This document shows positions 10,115 to 19,142 of a stretch of DNA of 64,000 bases, one piece after another (positions within the stretch are counted from its first letter, which is position 1; every line of letters starts with the position of its first letter). The DNA comes from Rhodanobacter sp. (GTDB lineage: Bacteria > Pseudomonadota > Gammaproteobacteria > Xanthomonadales > Rhodanobacteraceae): NCBI GenBank assembly GCA_030148505.1, contig JASBTI010000012.1:1-64000 (forward strand). The letters run 5' to 3'. Both the position numbers and the translations under genes were made by a program. The notes under the pieces were generated by a model that saw only the letters and a program-made list of their open reading frames with translations, did not search any database and was not told the DNA's origin.

Positions 10115-11500
10115 ATGTGGCGTCGACTGAATTCGCTGCATCTGCGCCTGACCTTGCTGCTGCTGCTGGCGGGCGTGGCGGGTGCGTTGATTTACGCCGG
10201 GGTCAGCCAATGGCCGTTGCCGCAGCTGTTGCGCTGGCTGCATACGGATCTGGCGCTGACCGTCCGTGCACCGATGCAGGTAGGCATCTACGGTGGCCTG
10301 CTGGCCAGTTTGATCGTCTTGCTGCCGCTGGCGTTCTGGCTTGCCGGTCGCGCGATGGCGCCGGTCAGCCGACTGTTGCGGGCGCTGGAAGGCGCTGTGG
10401 CCAGCTACCGCGACGGCGATTTCAGTTTCTCGATTGCCATCGATCGGGGTGACGAGCTGGGTCGCCTGATTCGCATGCACAACGCACTGGGACACACCTT
10501 GCGCGAACAGCGTCAGCATCTCGTGCAGCGCGAATTGCTGCTGGACACGGTGGTGCAGAATACGCCGGTGGCGCTGGTGCTTACCGATGCAGCAGGTCGG
10601 GTGGCCTACGCCAATATCGCCTCCAGGCACCTGTTCAACGAGGGGCGCAGTCTGCACGGCCTGGATTTTTCCGCGCTGCTGGCGGTGGCACCGGAGGCCT
10701 TGCGCAAGGCGGTGGAAAGTGGCGAGGATGCGTTGCTGAGTGTGGAGATGGATGGCAGCGAGGAAACCTTCCACCTGTCGCAGCGGGCGTTTCGTCTACA
10801 GGGCCGGCCACACCGCCTGCAGCTGTTTCGGCGCATGACCCGCGAATTGTCGCGACAAGAGGTGGCGATCTGGAAGCGGGTGATCCGGGTGATCAGCCAT
10901 GAGCTCAACAACTCACTGGCACCGATTTCCTCGCTGGCACATTCCGGTGCCGAACTGGCGCGCCGTGGCGAAATCGAACGGCTGCCCGGCGTCTTCGCCA
11001 CCATCGGCGAGCGGGCGCGGCATCTGCACGATTTCATCGCCGGCTATGCCAGTTTCGCCAAGCTGCCGGCGCCACAATCGAAGATGATCGCTTGGGCACC
11101 GTTTCTCGAGGGGCTGGCCCTGCATTGCCGCTACCGTCTGGCCACCACGTTGCCGGAGCGACCTGGCCGCTTCGATGCGGCGCAGATCGAGCAGGTGTTG
11201 ATCAACCTGATCAAGAATGCGCACGAGTCCGGCAGCGCCGATGACGATGTCACCTTGTCGATTGTGCAGGATGGCCGCGAACTGCGTATCGAGGTAGTCG
11301 ATCGTGGCCCCGGCATGAGCGACGCCGTGCTGGCGCAGGCGTTGCTGCCCTTCTATTCGACCAAGCGCTCCGGCACCGGGCTGGGGCTGGCGCTGGCGCG
11401 TGAGATCGTCGAGGCGCACGGTGGACGGGTGCTGTTGGCCAACCGTGAGGGTGGCGGCTTGCGGGTGAGCCTGGTGCTGCCGCAAACCACGGCTCGCTGA
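10115..11500 (+). CDS. NtrY-like sensor histidine kinase
   Basis: 461-residue membrane kinase. Two membrane segments (about 10-32 and 55-78) are followed by a HAMP-like linker (79-130), a PAS domain (about 140-230) and a dimerisation domain with phosphoacceptor H262 in VISHELNNSLAP. The ATPase domain shows the N box (INLIKNAHESG), G1 (DRGPGMSD) and G2 (GTGLGLAL). The periplasmic loop between the helices is only about 20 residues, so sensing is probably within the membrane or through a partner. ATG 10115 is chosen because GGGGGA precedes it. Likely partner of the regulator at 8131. Confidence 0.9.
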   Translation: MWRRLNSLHLRLTLLLLLAGVAGALIYAGVSQWPLPQLLRWLHTDLALTVRAPMQVGIYGGLLASLIVLLPLAFWLAGRAMAPVSRLLRALEGAVASYRDGDFSFSIAIDRGDELGRLIRMHNALGHTLREQRQHLVQRELLLDTVVQNTPVALVLTDAAGRVAYANIASRHLFNEGRSLHGLDFSALLAVAPEALRKAVESGEDALLSVEMDGSEETFHLSQRAFRLQGRPHRLQLFRRMTRELSRQEVAIWKRVIRVISHELNNSLAPISSLAHSGAELARRGEIERLPGVFATIGERARHLHDFIAGYASFAKLPAPQSKMIAWAPFLEGLALHCRYRLATTLPERPGRFDAAQIEQVLINLIKNAHESGSADDDVTLSIVQDGRELRIEVVDRGPGMSDAVLAQALLPFYSTKRSGTGLGLALAREIVEAHGGRVLLANREGGGLRVSLVLPQTTAR

Positions 11501-11552
11501 GCATGGGGGCCCTTCCCCTATACTCGGGCCTTCATCAGGAGAGGGGAAATTT

Positions 11553-12497
11553 ATGGGACAGATTCTCGCACTGGTCATCGTGTTTCTGGTTGTCGTCGGT
11601 ATCGTCAAGCTGGTACGCATCGTGCCGCAGGGCTACGAATGGACGGTGGAAACGTTCGGGAAATACACCCGCACACTTACGCCGGGGTTGCATTTTCTGA
11701 TTCCGATCTACCAGGCGGTCGGGCGCAAGATCAACATGATGGAGCAGGTGCTGGACGTTCCCTCGCAGGACGTCATCACCAAGGACAACGCCGTGGTGCG
11801 GGTCGATGGCGTGGTGTTCTATGAAGTGCTCGACGCTTCCAAGGCGGCCTACGAGGTGGCCAACCTGGAGCAGGCCTCGCTGGCCCTGGTGATGACCAAT
11901 ATCCGTACCGTGCTCGGCTCGATGGATCTGGACGAATCGCTGAGCCAGCGCGACGCGATCAATGCGAAGCTGCTCAAGGTGGTCGACGAGGCTACGCATC
12001 CGTGGGGCGTCAAGGTCAGCCGCATCGAGATCAAGGACATCGCGCCGCCGCGCGACCTGATCGATGCGATGGCGCGGCAGATGAAGGCAGAACGCGAAAA
12101 GCGCGCGAACATTCTTGATGCCGAAGGTTTCCGTCAGGCCGCGATCCTCAAGGCCGAAGGCGAGAAGCAGTCGGTGATTCTGGCCGCCGAGGGCGAAAAA
12201 GAAGCGGCCTACCGTGCCGCCGAGGCGCGCGAGCGGTCGGCCGAGGCGGAGGCCAAGGCCACCACCATGGTCTCCGAGGCGATCGCCGGCGGCAACGTCA
12301 ACGCGCTGAACTACTTCGTCGCCAACAATTATGTGGAAGCCTTGAAAGAGATCGCCAAGTCGCCGAACCAGAAGATGCTGCTGTTGCCGATGGAGGCTAC
12401 CGGCATCCTCGGCTCACTGGCCGGTATTGCCGAACTGGCGAAGGATTCGCTCGGTCAGCAGAAGCCGCCAACGATCTCGCCGCAGCCGTTGCGCTGA
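11553..12497 (+). CDS. SPFH/stomatin-like membrane protein (QmcA type)
   Basis: 314 residues: one N-terminal membrane helix (3-25), an SPFH/Band 7 domain (about 26-190) and an Ala/Glu-rich coiled coil (about 185-250). The family forms large rings or scaffolds at the inner membrane and works with NfeD proteins and FtsH-type proteases in membrane quality control. A strong AGGAGAGGGG lies before the ATG. The NfeD gene follows after 18 bases, the standard pairing. Confidence 0.9.
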   Translation: MGQILALVIVFLVVVGIVKLVRIVPQGYEWTVETFGKYTRTLTPGLHFLIPIYQAVGRKINMMEQVLDVPSQDVITKDNAVVRVDGVVFYEVLDASKAAYEVANLEQASLALVMTNIRTVLGSMDLDESLSQRDAINAKLLKVVDEATHPWGVKVSRIEIKDIAPPRDLIDAMARQMKAEREKRANILDAEGFRQAAILKAEGEKQSVILAAEGEKEAAYRAAEARERSAEAEAKATTMVSEAIAGGNVNALNYFVANNYVEALKEIAKSPNQKMLLLPMEATGILGSLAGIAELAKDSLGQQKPPTISPQPLR

Positions 12498-12515
12498 GAA
12501 CAGGGGTAATCGACG

Positions 12516-12962
12516 ATGTGGGAGCTTTCCGTACATTACCTTTGGTGGATTCTTGCCCTGCTGTTGATTGCCGGCGAGATTCTGGTGCCAGGTTATTTCA
12601 TGCTGTGGATCGGTTTGGCTGCTGCCGCGATGGGCGTGCTGTTGTGGGTGATCCCTTCGCTGGGGCTGCTGGCGCAGGCGTTGCTGTTCGCCGCGCTGGC
12701 GATTGTCGCTTGCATGATCTACGCGAAGTGGCTGCGTCCGGGTCTGGAGCGGGGCGAACCCGGAAGCGAGCGACTCAATCGCCGCGGCGAGCAGATGATC
12801 GGCCAGCGCTACGAACTGATTGAGCCCATCGTCAACGGTCGTGGCAAGGCGCGCGTGGGCGATGGGCAATGGTTGGTCAGCGGGCCGGACATGCCGCTGG
12901 GCAGCACGGTCGAGGTGGTGGGGGTCGAGGGTTCGCTGCTGAAGGTACGCCTGCCCCAATGA
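12516..12962 (+). CDS. NfeD family protein
   Basis: 148 residues: two or three N-terminal membrane helices (about 8-70) and a small C-terminal OB-fold domain (about 85-145, containing VNGRGKARVGDGQW). It is the short NfeD form without the ClpP-like protease domain. It forms a unit with the SPFH protein upstream, and its stop codon overlaps the ATG of the next gene (ATGA at 12959-12962), so translation is probably coupled. Confidence 0.9.
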   Translation: MWELSVHYLWWILALLLIAGEILVPGYFMLWIGLAAAAMGVLLWVIPSLGLLAQALLFAALAIVACMIYAKWLRPGLERGEPGSERLNRRGEQMIGQRYELIEPIVNGRGKARVGDGQWLVSGPDMPLGSTVEVVGVEGSLLKVRLPQ

Positions 12963-14236
12963 GCGAGAGCGTTCCCGCCGGGCAGTTGTTTGCCACCACG
13001 GCGCTGACTACCCGCATCGCGTTTTTGCTGGAGCTGGCGCGGCGTCTGCATCAGTACGGCACCACCGCGCCACGGCTGGAAATGGCGATCGCCAGTGCGG
13101 CGCAACGGATGGGGCTGGCCGCCGATGTGTGGTCCAGCCCGACGGCGATCATCATTTCGTTCGCCGACCTGGCCCAGGGCGAGGAAGGTGTGGCGCAAAG
13201 CACGCAGGTGATGCGGCTGGCACCCGGCGACGTGAATCTGGCGCGGTTGTGCGAGGCCGATGAAATCGCCGACCAGGTCATCGACGGTGTGCTGGACATG
13301 CGCGAAGGCTTCCGCCGGCTGCGCGCCCTGGGGCGCCCGGTAAGCCGACGTTCGCAGGCCGCCGTGGTGGCCAGTTACGGGCTGTCGGCGGCAAGCATCG
13401 TGGCGTTGTTCCTGCACAGCTCCTGGGTGGATTTGCTGGCCGCGGCCTTCATCGGGCTGGTGATCGGCTCGATCACCGTGCTGTCGGCCAGCAGGCCGCG
13501 ACTGGCGGTCGCCAGTGAGGCCATCAGCGCGATGGTGGCCACCACGATTGCCATCGTGGTCAGTGCTTTCGTGACACCGCTGGCGATCAAGGCGGTGGTG
13601 CTGGCCAGTTTGATCGTGCTGATTCCCGGCATGTCGCTGACCACGGCGGTGCGCGAGCTTTCCAGCCAGCATCTGGTCGCCGGCGTGGCGCGCATGGGCG
13701 GTGCAGTCACCACCCTGCTCAAGCTCACCTTCGGAACGGTGGCGGCCACGCAGCTTTGCGCGGCTGTAGGCATCCATGCGCGCGACTATGCGCTGCAGCC
13801 GTTGCCGGGTTGGGTAGACTACCCGACCCTGCTGTTCGGTTCGTTCGGCTTCGCGATTCTGTTTCGCGCCGCACGGCGGGACTGGCTGGTGGTGATGGGT
13901 GCCGTGGCGGTAGGTTATCTGTCTACGCGTTGGGGCGGCCAGATCTCCGGTTCGCTGCCGTCCGCACCGTTTGGCGTGTTTCTCGGCGGCTTTCTGCTGA
14001 GTGCGCTGGCCAATCTCTACGCGCGCTACGCCAAACGGCCCGGTGCGGTTATTCGCGAGCCTGGCATCATCCTGCTGGTGCCTGGGAGTGTCGGTTTCAG
14101 CAGCATGTCGTTTCTGCTGGAGCGGGACACCGCGCTGGGCATGGATGCCGGGCTCTTGCTGCTTACCCTGCTGGTTTCGCTGGTGGCCGGACTGATGTTC
14201 GGCGAACTGCTGGTGTCACCGCGCCGCTCGCTTTAA
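12959..14236 (+). CDS. Threonine/serine exporter (ThrE family)
   Basis: 425 residues. The N-terminal soluble domain (about 1-115; DUF1212-like, with TAPRLEMAIASAAQRMGL) is followed by about ten membrane helices, including the motif LIPGMSLTTAVRELS near 225. This is the full fused ThrE architecture. Export of threonine and serine is known for family members and only inferred here. The start ATG overlaps the nfeD stop. Confidence 0.85.
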   Translation: MSESVPAGQLFATTALTTRIAFLLELARRLHQYGTTAPRLEMAIASAAQRMGLAADVWSSPTAIIISFADLAQGEEGVAQSTQVMRLAPGDVNLARLCEADEIADQVIDGVLDMREGFRRLRALGRPVSRRSQAAVVASYGLSAASIVALFLHSSWVDLLAAAFIGLVIGSITVLSASRPRLAVASEAISAMVATTIAIVVSAFVTPLAIKAVVLASLIVLIPGMSLTTAVRELSSQHLVAGVARMGGAVTTLLKLTFGTVAATQLCAAVGIHARDYALQPLPGWVDYPTLLFGSFGFAILFRAARRDWLVVMGAVAVGYLSTRWGGQISGSLPSAPFGVFLGGFLLSALANLYARYAKRPGAVIREPGIILLVPGSVGFSSMSFLLERDTALGMDAGLLLLTLLVSLVAGLMFGELLVSPRRSL

Positions 14237-14370
14237 AACGGCGGCTACCGAAGTCATCACCATTCAAGCCGTATGACGTGTGAAAACGGCGAACCTGCAG
14301 GGCACACCTGGCCGGCCTCCCTGCGGAATCGGAATGCGGAACTGACCGAAAACGCTTCGTTGGAAACCAC

Positions 14371-14394
14371 AAAAAAGCCGGCTGGAAAGCCGGC
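14371..14394 (-). terminator. Rho-independent terminator of the H-NS-like gene
   Basis: GCCGGC (14377-14382) and GCCGGC (14389-14394) form a six-base GC stem with a six-base loop. On the minus strand the stem is followed by six T residues (14371-14376 read as AAAAAA on plus). It lies about 40 bases after the stop codon of the H-NS-like gene. Confidence 0.85.
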
Positions 14395-14431
14395 GTTCTT
14401 GATCAGTCTGGATCGGTCTGGAAGCGAGGCT

Positions 14432-14755
14432 TCAGATCGCCAGATCTTTTTCCTTCTTGCCAGCCTTCAACGCGTCGTTGAACCAATGCGGACGCTTGCC
14501 ACGACCAGACCAGGTCTGTGCCGGATTGGCCGGATTGCGGTATTTCGGCGCGACCGGGTTGCTGCTGCGCTTGGCCTTGCCACGTGTGCTGCCGAAGATG
14601 TCCTCGAAGGTATAACCCTCGGCCTTGATCATGGCGTGAATTTTTTCGCGCAACTTGACCACTTTTTCCTTGCGCAGTTCGTTCTGGCGAACCTGCGCCT
14701 TGGTGATCAGATCGTTGAGCTGATTGTGATTGAGATTTTTGATATCGACGGCCAT
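14432..14755 (-). CDS. H-NS family nucleoid protein
   Basis: 107 residues. The N-terminal half is a charged oligomerisation coiled coil (about 5-50). The C-terminal DNA-binding motif (about 72-95) contains YRNPANPAQTWSGRGKRPHW, the H-NS/BpH3-type AT-hook-like loop. It silences AT-rich and horizontally acquired DNA. The start at 14755 (MAVDIKNLNH) is chosen because CGGAG lies just upstream; the frame continues upstream to 14896 but without homology. It stands alone with its own promoter and terminator. Confidence 0.9.
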   Translation of the reverse strand: MAVDIKNLNHNQLNDLITKAQVRQNELRKEKVVKLREKIHAMIKAEGYTFEDIFGSTRGKAKRSSNPVAPKYRNPANPAQTWSGRGKRPHWFNDALKAGKKEKDLAI

Positions 14756-14840
14756 GTAGGGACTCCGGGAATGCGTGTTATGACTTGATCGGTCAGTCCC
14801 TATGGTATGGGGTGGGTCTGACCCAAAGGTGCTTTTGCAT

Positions 14841-14846
14841 ATTATA
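14841..14846 (-). promoter_or_regulatory. Candidate -10 box of the H-NS-like gene
   Basis: A perfect TATAAT on the minus strand, inside an unusually AT-rich stretch (14825-14895) for this genome. It would give a leader of about 80 bases. No good -35 box is visible at standard spacing, so the exact start point is uncertain. Confidence 0.45.
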
Positions 14847-14953
14847 TTCTCGCTGATATGCAGAAGACTTGTAAAGCAACACGTATTTAGCAACAAATGG
14901 CGTGATTGTCGAGTCCCGGCCGCTTCCCGACAACCGGCCTGAATCGGACGTGA

Positions 14954-16651
14954 TTAATCGAGTATTGCCAGCAACTCATTCTGCGTAATGACCCGACTTT
15001 CGCTGTCTTGGCGTGCGCGATATTCAAGCGTGCCGGCACTCAGGCCGCGCTCACTGACCACCACGCGGTGAGGAATGCCAATAAGTTCCATGTCGGCAAA
15101 CATGCCGCCAGGGCGCAGGCCACGGTCGTCCAATACTGTTTCGATACCGCGCTGTTGCAATAGTTGATATAGCGCTTCAGCGGCCTCATGGATTGCAGGG
15201 TCCTGCTTCGGGTTGATGATGCATACGGCGACTCGCCATGGCGCCATGGCCTCGGGCCAGATAATCCCGGCATCGTCGTGACGTTGCTCAATTGCGGCGG
15301 CCACGATGCGGCTTACGCCAATGCCGTAGCAACCCATGCTCATGACTTGTGGCTTGCCCTGATCGTCCACTACGGTGGCATTAAGTGCCTTGGCATAGGC
15401 CTGACCCAGCTGGAACACATGGCCGACCTCGATGCCGCGGGCAATATGCAGCAGGCCCTTGCCATCCGGTGAGGGGTCACCTTCGACGACGTTTCGCAAA
15501 TCGGCGATACGGGTAATCCGGGCATCGCGTTCCCAGTTGCAGCCGGTGTAATGGATGCCGTCCAGATTGCCGCCGCAGACAAAGTCCGCGATGACAGCGG
15601 CATCGCGGTCGACAATGACAGGCAGCGAATCAGGCAGATTCACCGGGCCGATAAAGCCGGGGCGGGCACCGGTGATGGCGACAATTTCCTCCTCGCTGGC
15701 CAGCACCGACTCCCCGGGCAGCTCGGCCAGTTTGGCGGCCTTGACCTGATTGATCTCATGGTCGCCGCGCAGGCATAGCGCAACCAGGCCCTCACGGCCG
15801 CGTACCAGCAGGGTTTTTATGCATTGCTGCGGCAAAACCTGCAGGAAACCGGCGATTTCGGCAATGCTCTTTTGCGTTGGCGTGTCCACTCGCTGGAGTG
15901 GCGCGGTAGCTGCGGGGCGTTCGGCAGTGGGAGCCAGGGTTTCGGCTTTCTCGATATTTGCGGCGTAATCGGAGCCGTCGGAAAACGCGATGGCATCTTC
16001 GCCGGCATCGGCCAATACCTGGAATTCATGGCTGGTATTGCCGCCGATGGCGCCGGTATCGGCTTGCACGGCGCGGAAAGCCAGTCCGAGTCGGGTAAAG
16101 ATACGGACGTAGGCCTGGTACATCACAGCGTAGGTATCGGCTAGCGATTCGGCACCGAGGTGAAAGGAATAGGCATCCTTCATCAGGAACTCGCGGGCGC
16201 GCATAACCCCGAAGCGTGGCCGGATCTCGTCACGGAACTTGGTCTGGATCTGGTAAAAATTGACCGGGAGCTGGCGGTAGCTTTTCAGTTCATTGCGCGC
16301 GAAGTCGGTAATCACTTCCTCGTGGGTCGGCCCGTAGCAAAATTCCTGCTGCTTGCGATCCTTGATTTTCAACAATTGACCACCGAATTTCTGCCAGCGG
16401 CCCGTTTCTTCCCAGAGTTCCTTGGGTTGAACCGACGGCATCAACATCTCGATCGCCCCGGCACGGTTCATTTCCTCGCGCACGATGGTTTCGACTTTAC
16501 GCAGCACGCGCAAGCCCAGTGGCGACCAGGTGTACAGGCCGGACGCGAGTTTGCGGATCATGCCGGCTCGCAACATCAGCCGATGACTGGCGATTTCGGC
16601 GTCGGCGGGTACTTGCTTGACGGTGGCCAGATGAAATTGGCTGAGGCGCAT
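14954..16651 (-). CDS. proS: Prolyl-tRNA synthetase
   Basis: 565 residues, the usual length for the bacterial form with an editing (INS) domain between motifs 2 and 3. The N terminus [20 protein letters not shown] and the segment [16 protein letters not shown] are typical. The class II motifs and a C-terminal anticodon-binding domain (from about 465) are present. It charges tRNA-Pro with proline and edits misacylated alanine. Transcribed alone, away from the DUF4124 gene upstream. Confidence 0.97.
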   Translation of the reverse strand: MRLSQFHLATVKQVPADAEIASHRLMLRAGMIRKLASGLYTWSPLGLRVLRKVETIVREEMNRAGAIEMLMPSVQPKELWEETGRWQKFGGQLLKIKDRKQQEFCYGPTHEEVITDFARNELKSYRQLPVNFYQIQTKFRDEIRPRFGVMRAREFLMKDAYSFHLGAESLADTYAVMYQAYVRIFTRLGLAFRAVQADTGAIGGNTSHEFQVLADAGEDAIAFSDGSDYAANIEKAETLAPTAERPAATAPLQRVDTPTQKSIAEIAGFLQVLPQQCIKTLLVRGREGLVALCLRGDHEINQVKAAKLAELPGESVLASEEEIVAITGARPGFIGPVNLPDSLPVIVDRDAAVIADFVCGGNLDGIHYTGCNWERDARITRIADLRNVVEGDPSPDGKGLLHIARGIEVGHVFQLGQAYAKALNATVVDDQGKPQVMSMGCYGIGVSRIVAAAIEQRHDDAGIIWPEAMAPWRVAVCIINPKQDPAIHEAAEALYQLLQQRGIETVLDDRGLRPGGMFADMELIGIPHRVVVSERGLSAGTLEYRARQDSESRVITQNELLAILD

Positions 16652-16781
16652 GCGGGTCGTTCCGGCAGGGTAAAGGCGGCAATTGTAGCGGGCCGCCGTG
16701 GTTGACCGCTAAGCCGCGATGGGCCCATGGGCAGGGCGAGGCGGTACCGGCTGCGCCGATTGGCCAGCATCGACCATAATG

Positions 16782-17216
16782 CTAGTGCTGGCCCTCGCAA
16801 AACTGCTGGTAGCGAACCTCGGTTACGGCGGTCTGCTGCTTGCGCTGACTGGCGTCGAGCGCCACGGACTTGCCGCCCTGCTGCATGACTACCGGCCCGC
16901 TGGTCTTCAGCGCCGCGAGGTTGGCTTTAAGTTTTTCACAGAACTTGTTGCTGGATGATGTATTCGAAACAGGAGCAGAGGCCATGTCAGGAGTGTTGCG
17001 GTCGCTGCTTCTGGGGGGCGTGGCGGCGACCTCAGCTGTAGGCGGATTGCTGCTGGCGATCTTGACCTTGACAAAATGGGTACCCGGTGGGGGCGGCGAT
17101 TGCTGATAATGTACGGTGCCCTTGGCGTCCGTCCATTTGTACGCCTCGTTGTCGCTCTGGGCTATGGCAAGCGGTGCAAGCATGAGCAGCGCCACGGCGA
17201 TCAGTGAACGGTGCAT
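16782..17216 (-). CDS. DUF4124 domain secreted protein
   Basis: 144 residues with a signal peptide (MHRSLIAVALLMLAPLAIAQ). The DUF4124 core (about 24-60) holds YKWTDAKGTVHYQQSPPPPG, followed by a Ser/Pro-rich linker and a C-terminal segment with two cysteines. DUF4124 proteins are common small envelope proteins of proteobacteria with unknown function. It is divergent from pssA; the 110 bases between them must hold both promoters. Confidence 0.85.
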   Translation of the reverse strand: MHRSLIAVALLMLAPLAIAQSDNEAYKWTDAKGTVHYQQSPPPPGTHFVKVKIASSNPPTAEVAATPPRSSDRNTPDMASAPVSNTSSSNKFCEKLKANLAALKTSGPVVMQQGGKSVALDASQRKQQTAVTEVRYQQFCEGQH

Positions 17217-17327
17217 GGGGGTTCTCCGTGAAAAGCCATTGATGTGGTTACCTTGTTAACACTCTCGCGTCCCGGACTCAAGCAGCCTATGGTTTACACT
17301 GCGCGCACCCCGTCACGGTCTTGATAC

Positions 17328-18110
17328 ATGAGTGAGTCCATGCCCGTCCGCCCCCCCCGCCATCGGGGTATCTACTTGTTGCCGAACCTGGTCACTACGG
17401 GGGCTATGTTCGCCGGTTTTTACGCGATCGTGGCCAGTATCAGCGGGCATTATTCCGATGCGGCCATCGCCGTGTTCATTGCCGCGATCCTCGATGGCCT
17501 GGATGGCAGGGTGGCTCGGCTGACCGGAACCCAAAGCGAATTCGGCGTGCAATACGATTCGCTGTCCGACTTGATCAGCTTCGGACTGGCGCCGGCACTG
17601 GTGATGTACACCTGGTCGCTGTCGGCGCTGCGCGACTTCGGCCCGTTGTGGGGCAAGCTTGGCTGGTCTGTGGCATTCATTTATGTGGCCTGTGCCGCGT
17701 TGCGGTTGGCGCGGTTCAATACCCAGGTCGGCATAGCGGACAAGCGCTACTTTCAAGGTCTGGCAAGTCCGGCGGCGGCGGCGGTCTGCATGTCGTTCGT
17801 GTGGAGCGTGGACAAGTTCGGCCTGCCCGGCAGCGAGTTTCGCTTCATCAGCCCGGTGATCATGGCCAGCGCCGGTCTGCTGATGGTGAGCCGGTTCCGC
17901 TACTTCAGTTTCAAGTCGCTGCCGCTGGACGATCGCCAGCGGGTACCTTTTGGCTGGATGGTCGGCGCAGTCCTGCTGCTGGCCCTGCTGGTACTGGATA
18001 CGGCGCGGGTGCTGTTTGCCGGATTTACCGTATACCTGCTCTCGGGCCCGGTCTGGACGATCTGGGGCCTGGCTTCGCACCGCCGCCGCGCACGGCGCAA
18101 GACCGCGTGA
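17328..18110 (+). CDS. pssA: CDP-diacylglycerol-serine O-phosphatidyltransferase
   Basis: 260 residues. The CDP-alcohol phosphatidyltransferase signature DG-x2-AR-x8-G-x3-D-x3-D is intact (D59 G60, A63 R64, G73, D77, D81). About eight membrane helices follow. It makes phosphatidylserine, the precursor of phosphatidylethanolamine; it is the membrane-bound type, as in Bacillus, not the soluble E. coli type. ATG 17340 is an alternative start. Its stop codon overlaps the next gene (GTGA at 18107-18110). Confidence 0.93.
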   Translation: MSESMPVRPPRHRGIYLLPNLVTTGAMFAGFYAIVASISGHYSDAAIAVFIAAILDGLDGRVARLTGTQSEFGVQYDSLSDLISFGLAPALVMYTWSLSALRDFGPLWGKLGWSVAFIYVACAALRLARFNTQVGIADKRYFQGLASPAAAAVCMSFVWSVDKFGLPGSEFRFISPVIMASAGLLMVSRFRYFSFKSLPLDDRQRVPFGWMVGAVLLLALLVLDTARVLFAGFTVYLLSGPVWTIWGLASHRRRARRKTA

Positions 18111-18601
18111 GCGTGGCCAGGCTCCCCATGCTTGGCAAGAACCGCCGTGCCCGGGTGATGCGGGCGCTGGGGATACAGCCATGGGTGCGCCGGCTACCCT
18201 CTCCTGAAGCCCCGGTGCCGGGCGATGTCGCGTTTAGCGATGCGGTGAGTGCGTCCGCATATTCCTGTGTTGTGGTTCTTCCCGAGGGCTGCAGCGTACG
18301 CGAGCTGGATTTGCTGGGTCGTGCATTGAACGGGTGTGGTGCGGGACTGGCTCGTGCGGCGCGGCTTACTGTAACGGGGGGCCAGATTGTCGGCACGATT
18401 CCAGAGGCCCGGGCCTATCTGGTGTTCGGCGAGGCTCAGGCCCATGCGCTGGGCCGCAGCCTGCCCGCTGCGGTCATGCATCAGGCGCAGATTGTGCTGG
18501 TCGACGAACCCGCGCAGGTGTTACGCCGTGGCGATGCCAAACGGCGATTGTGGAGCGCTTTACGCAGTGTGCGTCGGGTGCTCTCCAGCACGGGGACTTG
18601 A
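18107..18601 (+). CDS. holD: Putative DNA polymerase III psi subunit (HolD-like)
   Basis: 164 residues from GTG 18107, which overlaps the pssA stop; ATG 18128 is an alternative. The N-terminal segment MRALGIQPWVRR matches the LGI-x2-W-x2-RR pattern of E. coli HolD, and the C terminus (RGDAKRRLWSALRS) resembles the terminal helix of HolD. The gene lies just before rimI, as holD does in E. coli. Psi links the clamp loader (gamma complex) through chi to single-strand binding protein. Most of the body is poorly conserved, so the call rests on the N-terminal motif and gene order. Confidence 0.65.
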   Translation: MSVARLPMLGKNRRARVMRALGIQPWVRRLPSPEAPVPGDVAFSDAVSASAYSCVVVLPEGCSVRELDLLGRALNGCGAGLARAARLTVTGGQIVGTIPEARAYLVFGEAQAHALGRSLPAAVMHQAQIVLVDEPAQVLRRGDAKRRLWSALRSVRRVLSSTGT

Positions 18602-18606
18602 GCGGG

Positions 18607-19098
18607 ATGGCTACGGTGGTTCGGCCGGCGATACAAGTTCGTGCCATGCACGCGGATGATCTGCCAACGATCAGCGCGATGGAAGCACGCTGCTACGAGT
18701 TTCCCTGGTCGGCGGGCGTTTTCGGCGATTGCTTGCGTGCCGGTCATTCCTGTTGGATCTTGAGTGTCGATGCCGTTACCGTCGGCTACGGCATCCTCTC
18801 GATGGGTGCCGGTGAAGCGCATGTGCTGAATTTGTGTGTCGATCCGGTTTATCGAGGCAGGGGCCTGGGCCGGCATCTATTGGGTCGTTTACTGGACGTG
18901 GCGCGTTGGAACGGCGCATCCCAGGTATTCTTGGAAGTCCGGCCGTCCAACGCACTTGCCATCGCGTTATATGAATCGGTGGGATTCCGGGAAATCGGCC
19001 GACGGCCACGTTATTACCCCGCACGCGAAGGTCGTGAGGAGGCGGTAGTGATGACGCTGTCTGCGTCGGCGAAGCATGCAACAGAGACAAACGACTAG
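18607..19098 (+). CDS. rimI: Ribosomal protein S18-alanine N-acetyltransferase
   Basis: 163 residues, a single GNAT domain. The acetyl-CoA loop is VDPVYRGRGLGRHLL, followed by QVFLEVRPSNALAIALYESVGF and RPRYY, the typical RimI series. It acetylates the N-terminal alanine of S18. ATG 18607 is five bases after the holD-like stop. The longer upstream frame lies within the holD-like gene and is not used. Confidence 0.92.
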   Translation: MATVVRPAIQVRAMHADDLPTISAMEARCYEFPWSAGVFGDCLRAGHSCWILSVDAVTVGYGILSMGAGEAHVLNLCVDPVYRGRGLGRHLLGRLLDVARWNGASQVFLEVRPSNALAIALYESVGFREIGRRPRYYPAREGREEAVVMTLSASAKHATETND

Positions 19099-19142
19099 GG
19101 GGTCTCTTGGCCGGCCCGGTCACTGTATGACATAGAGGGTTC

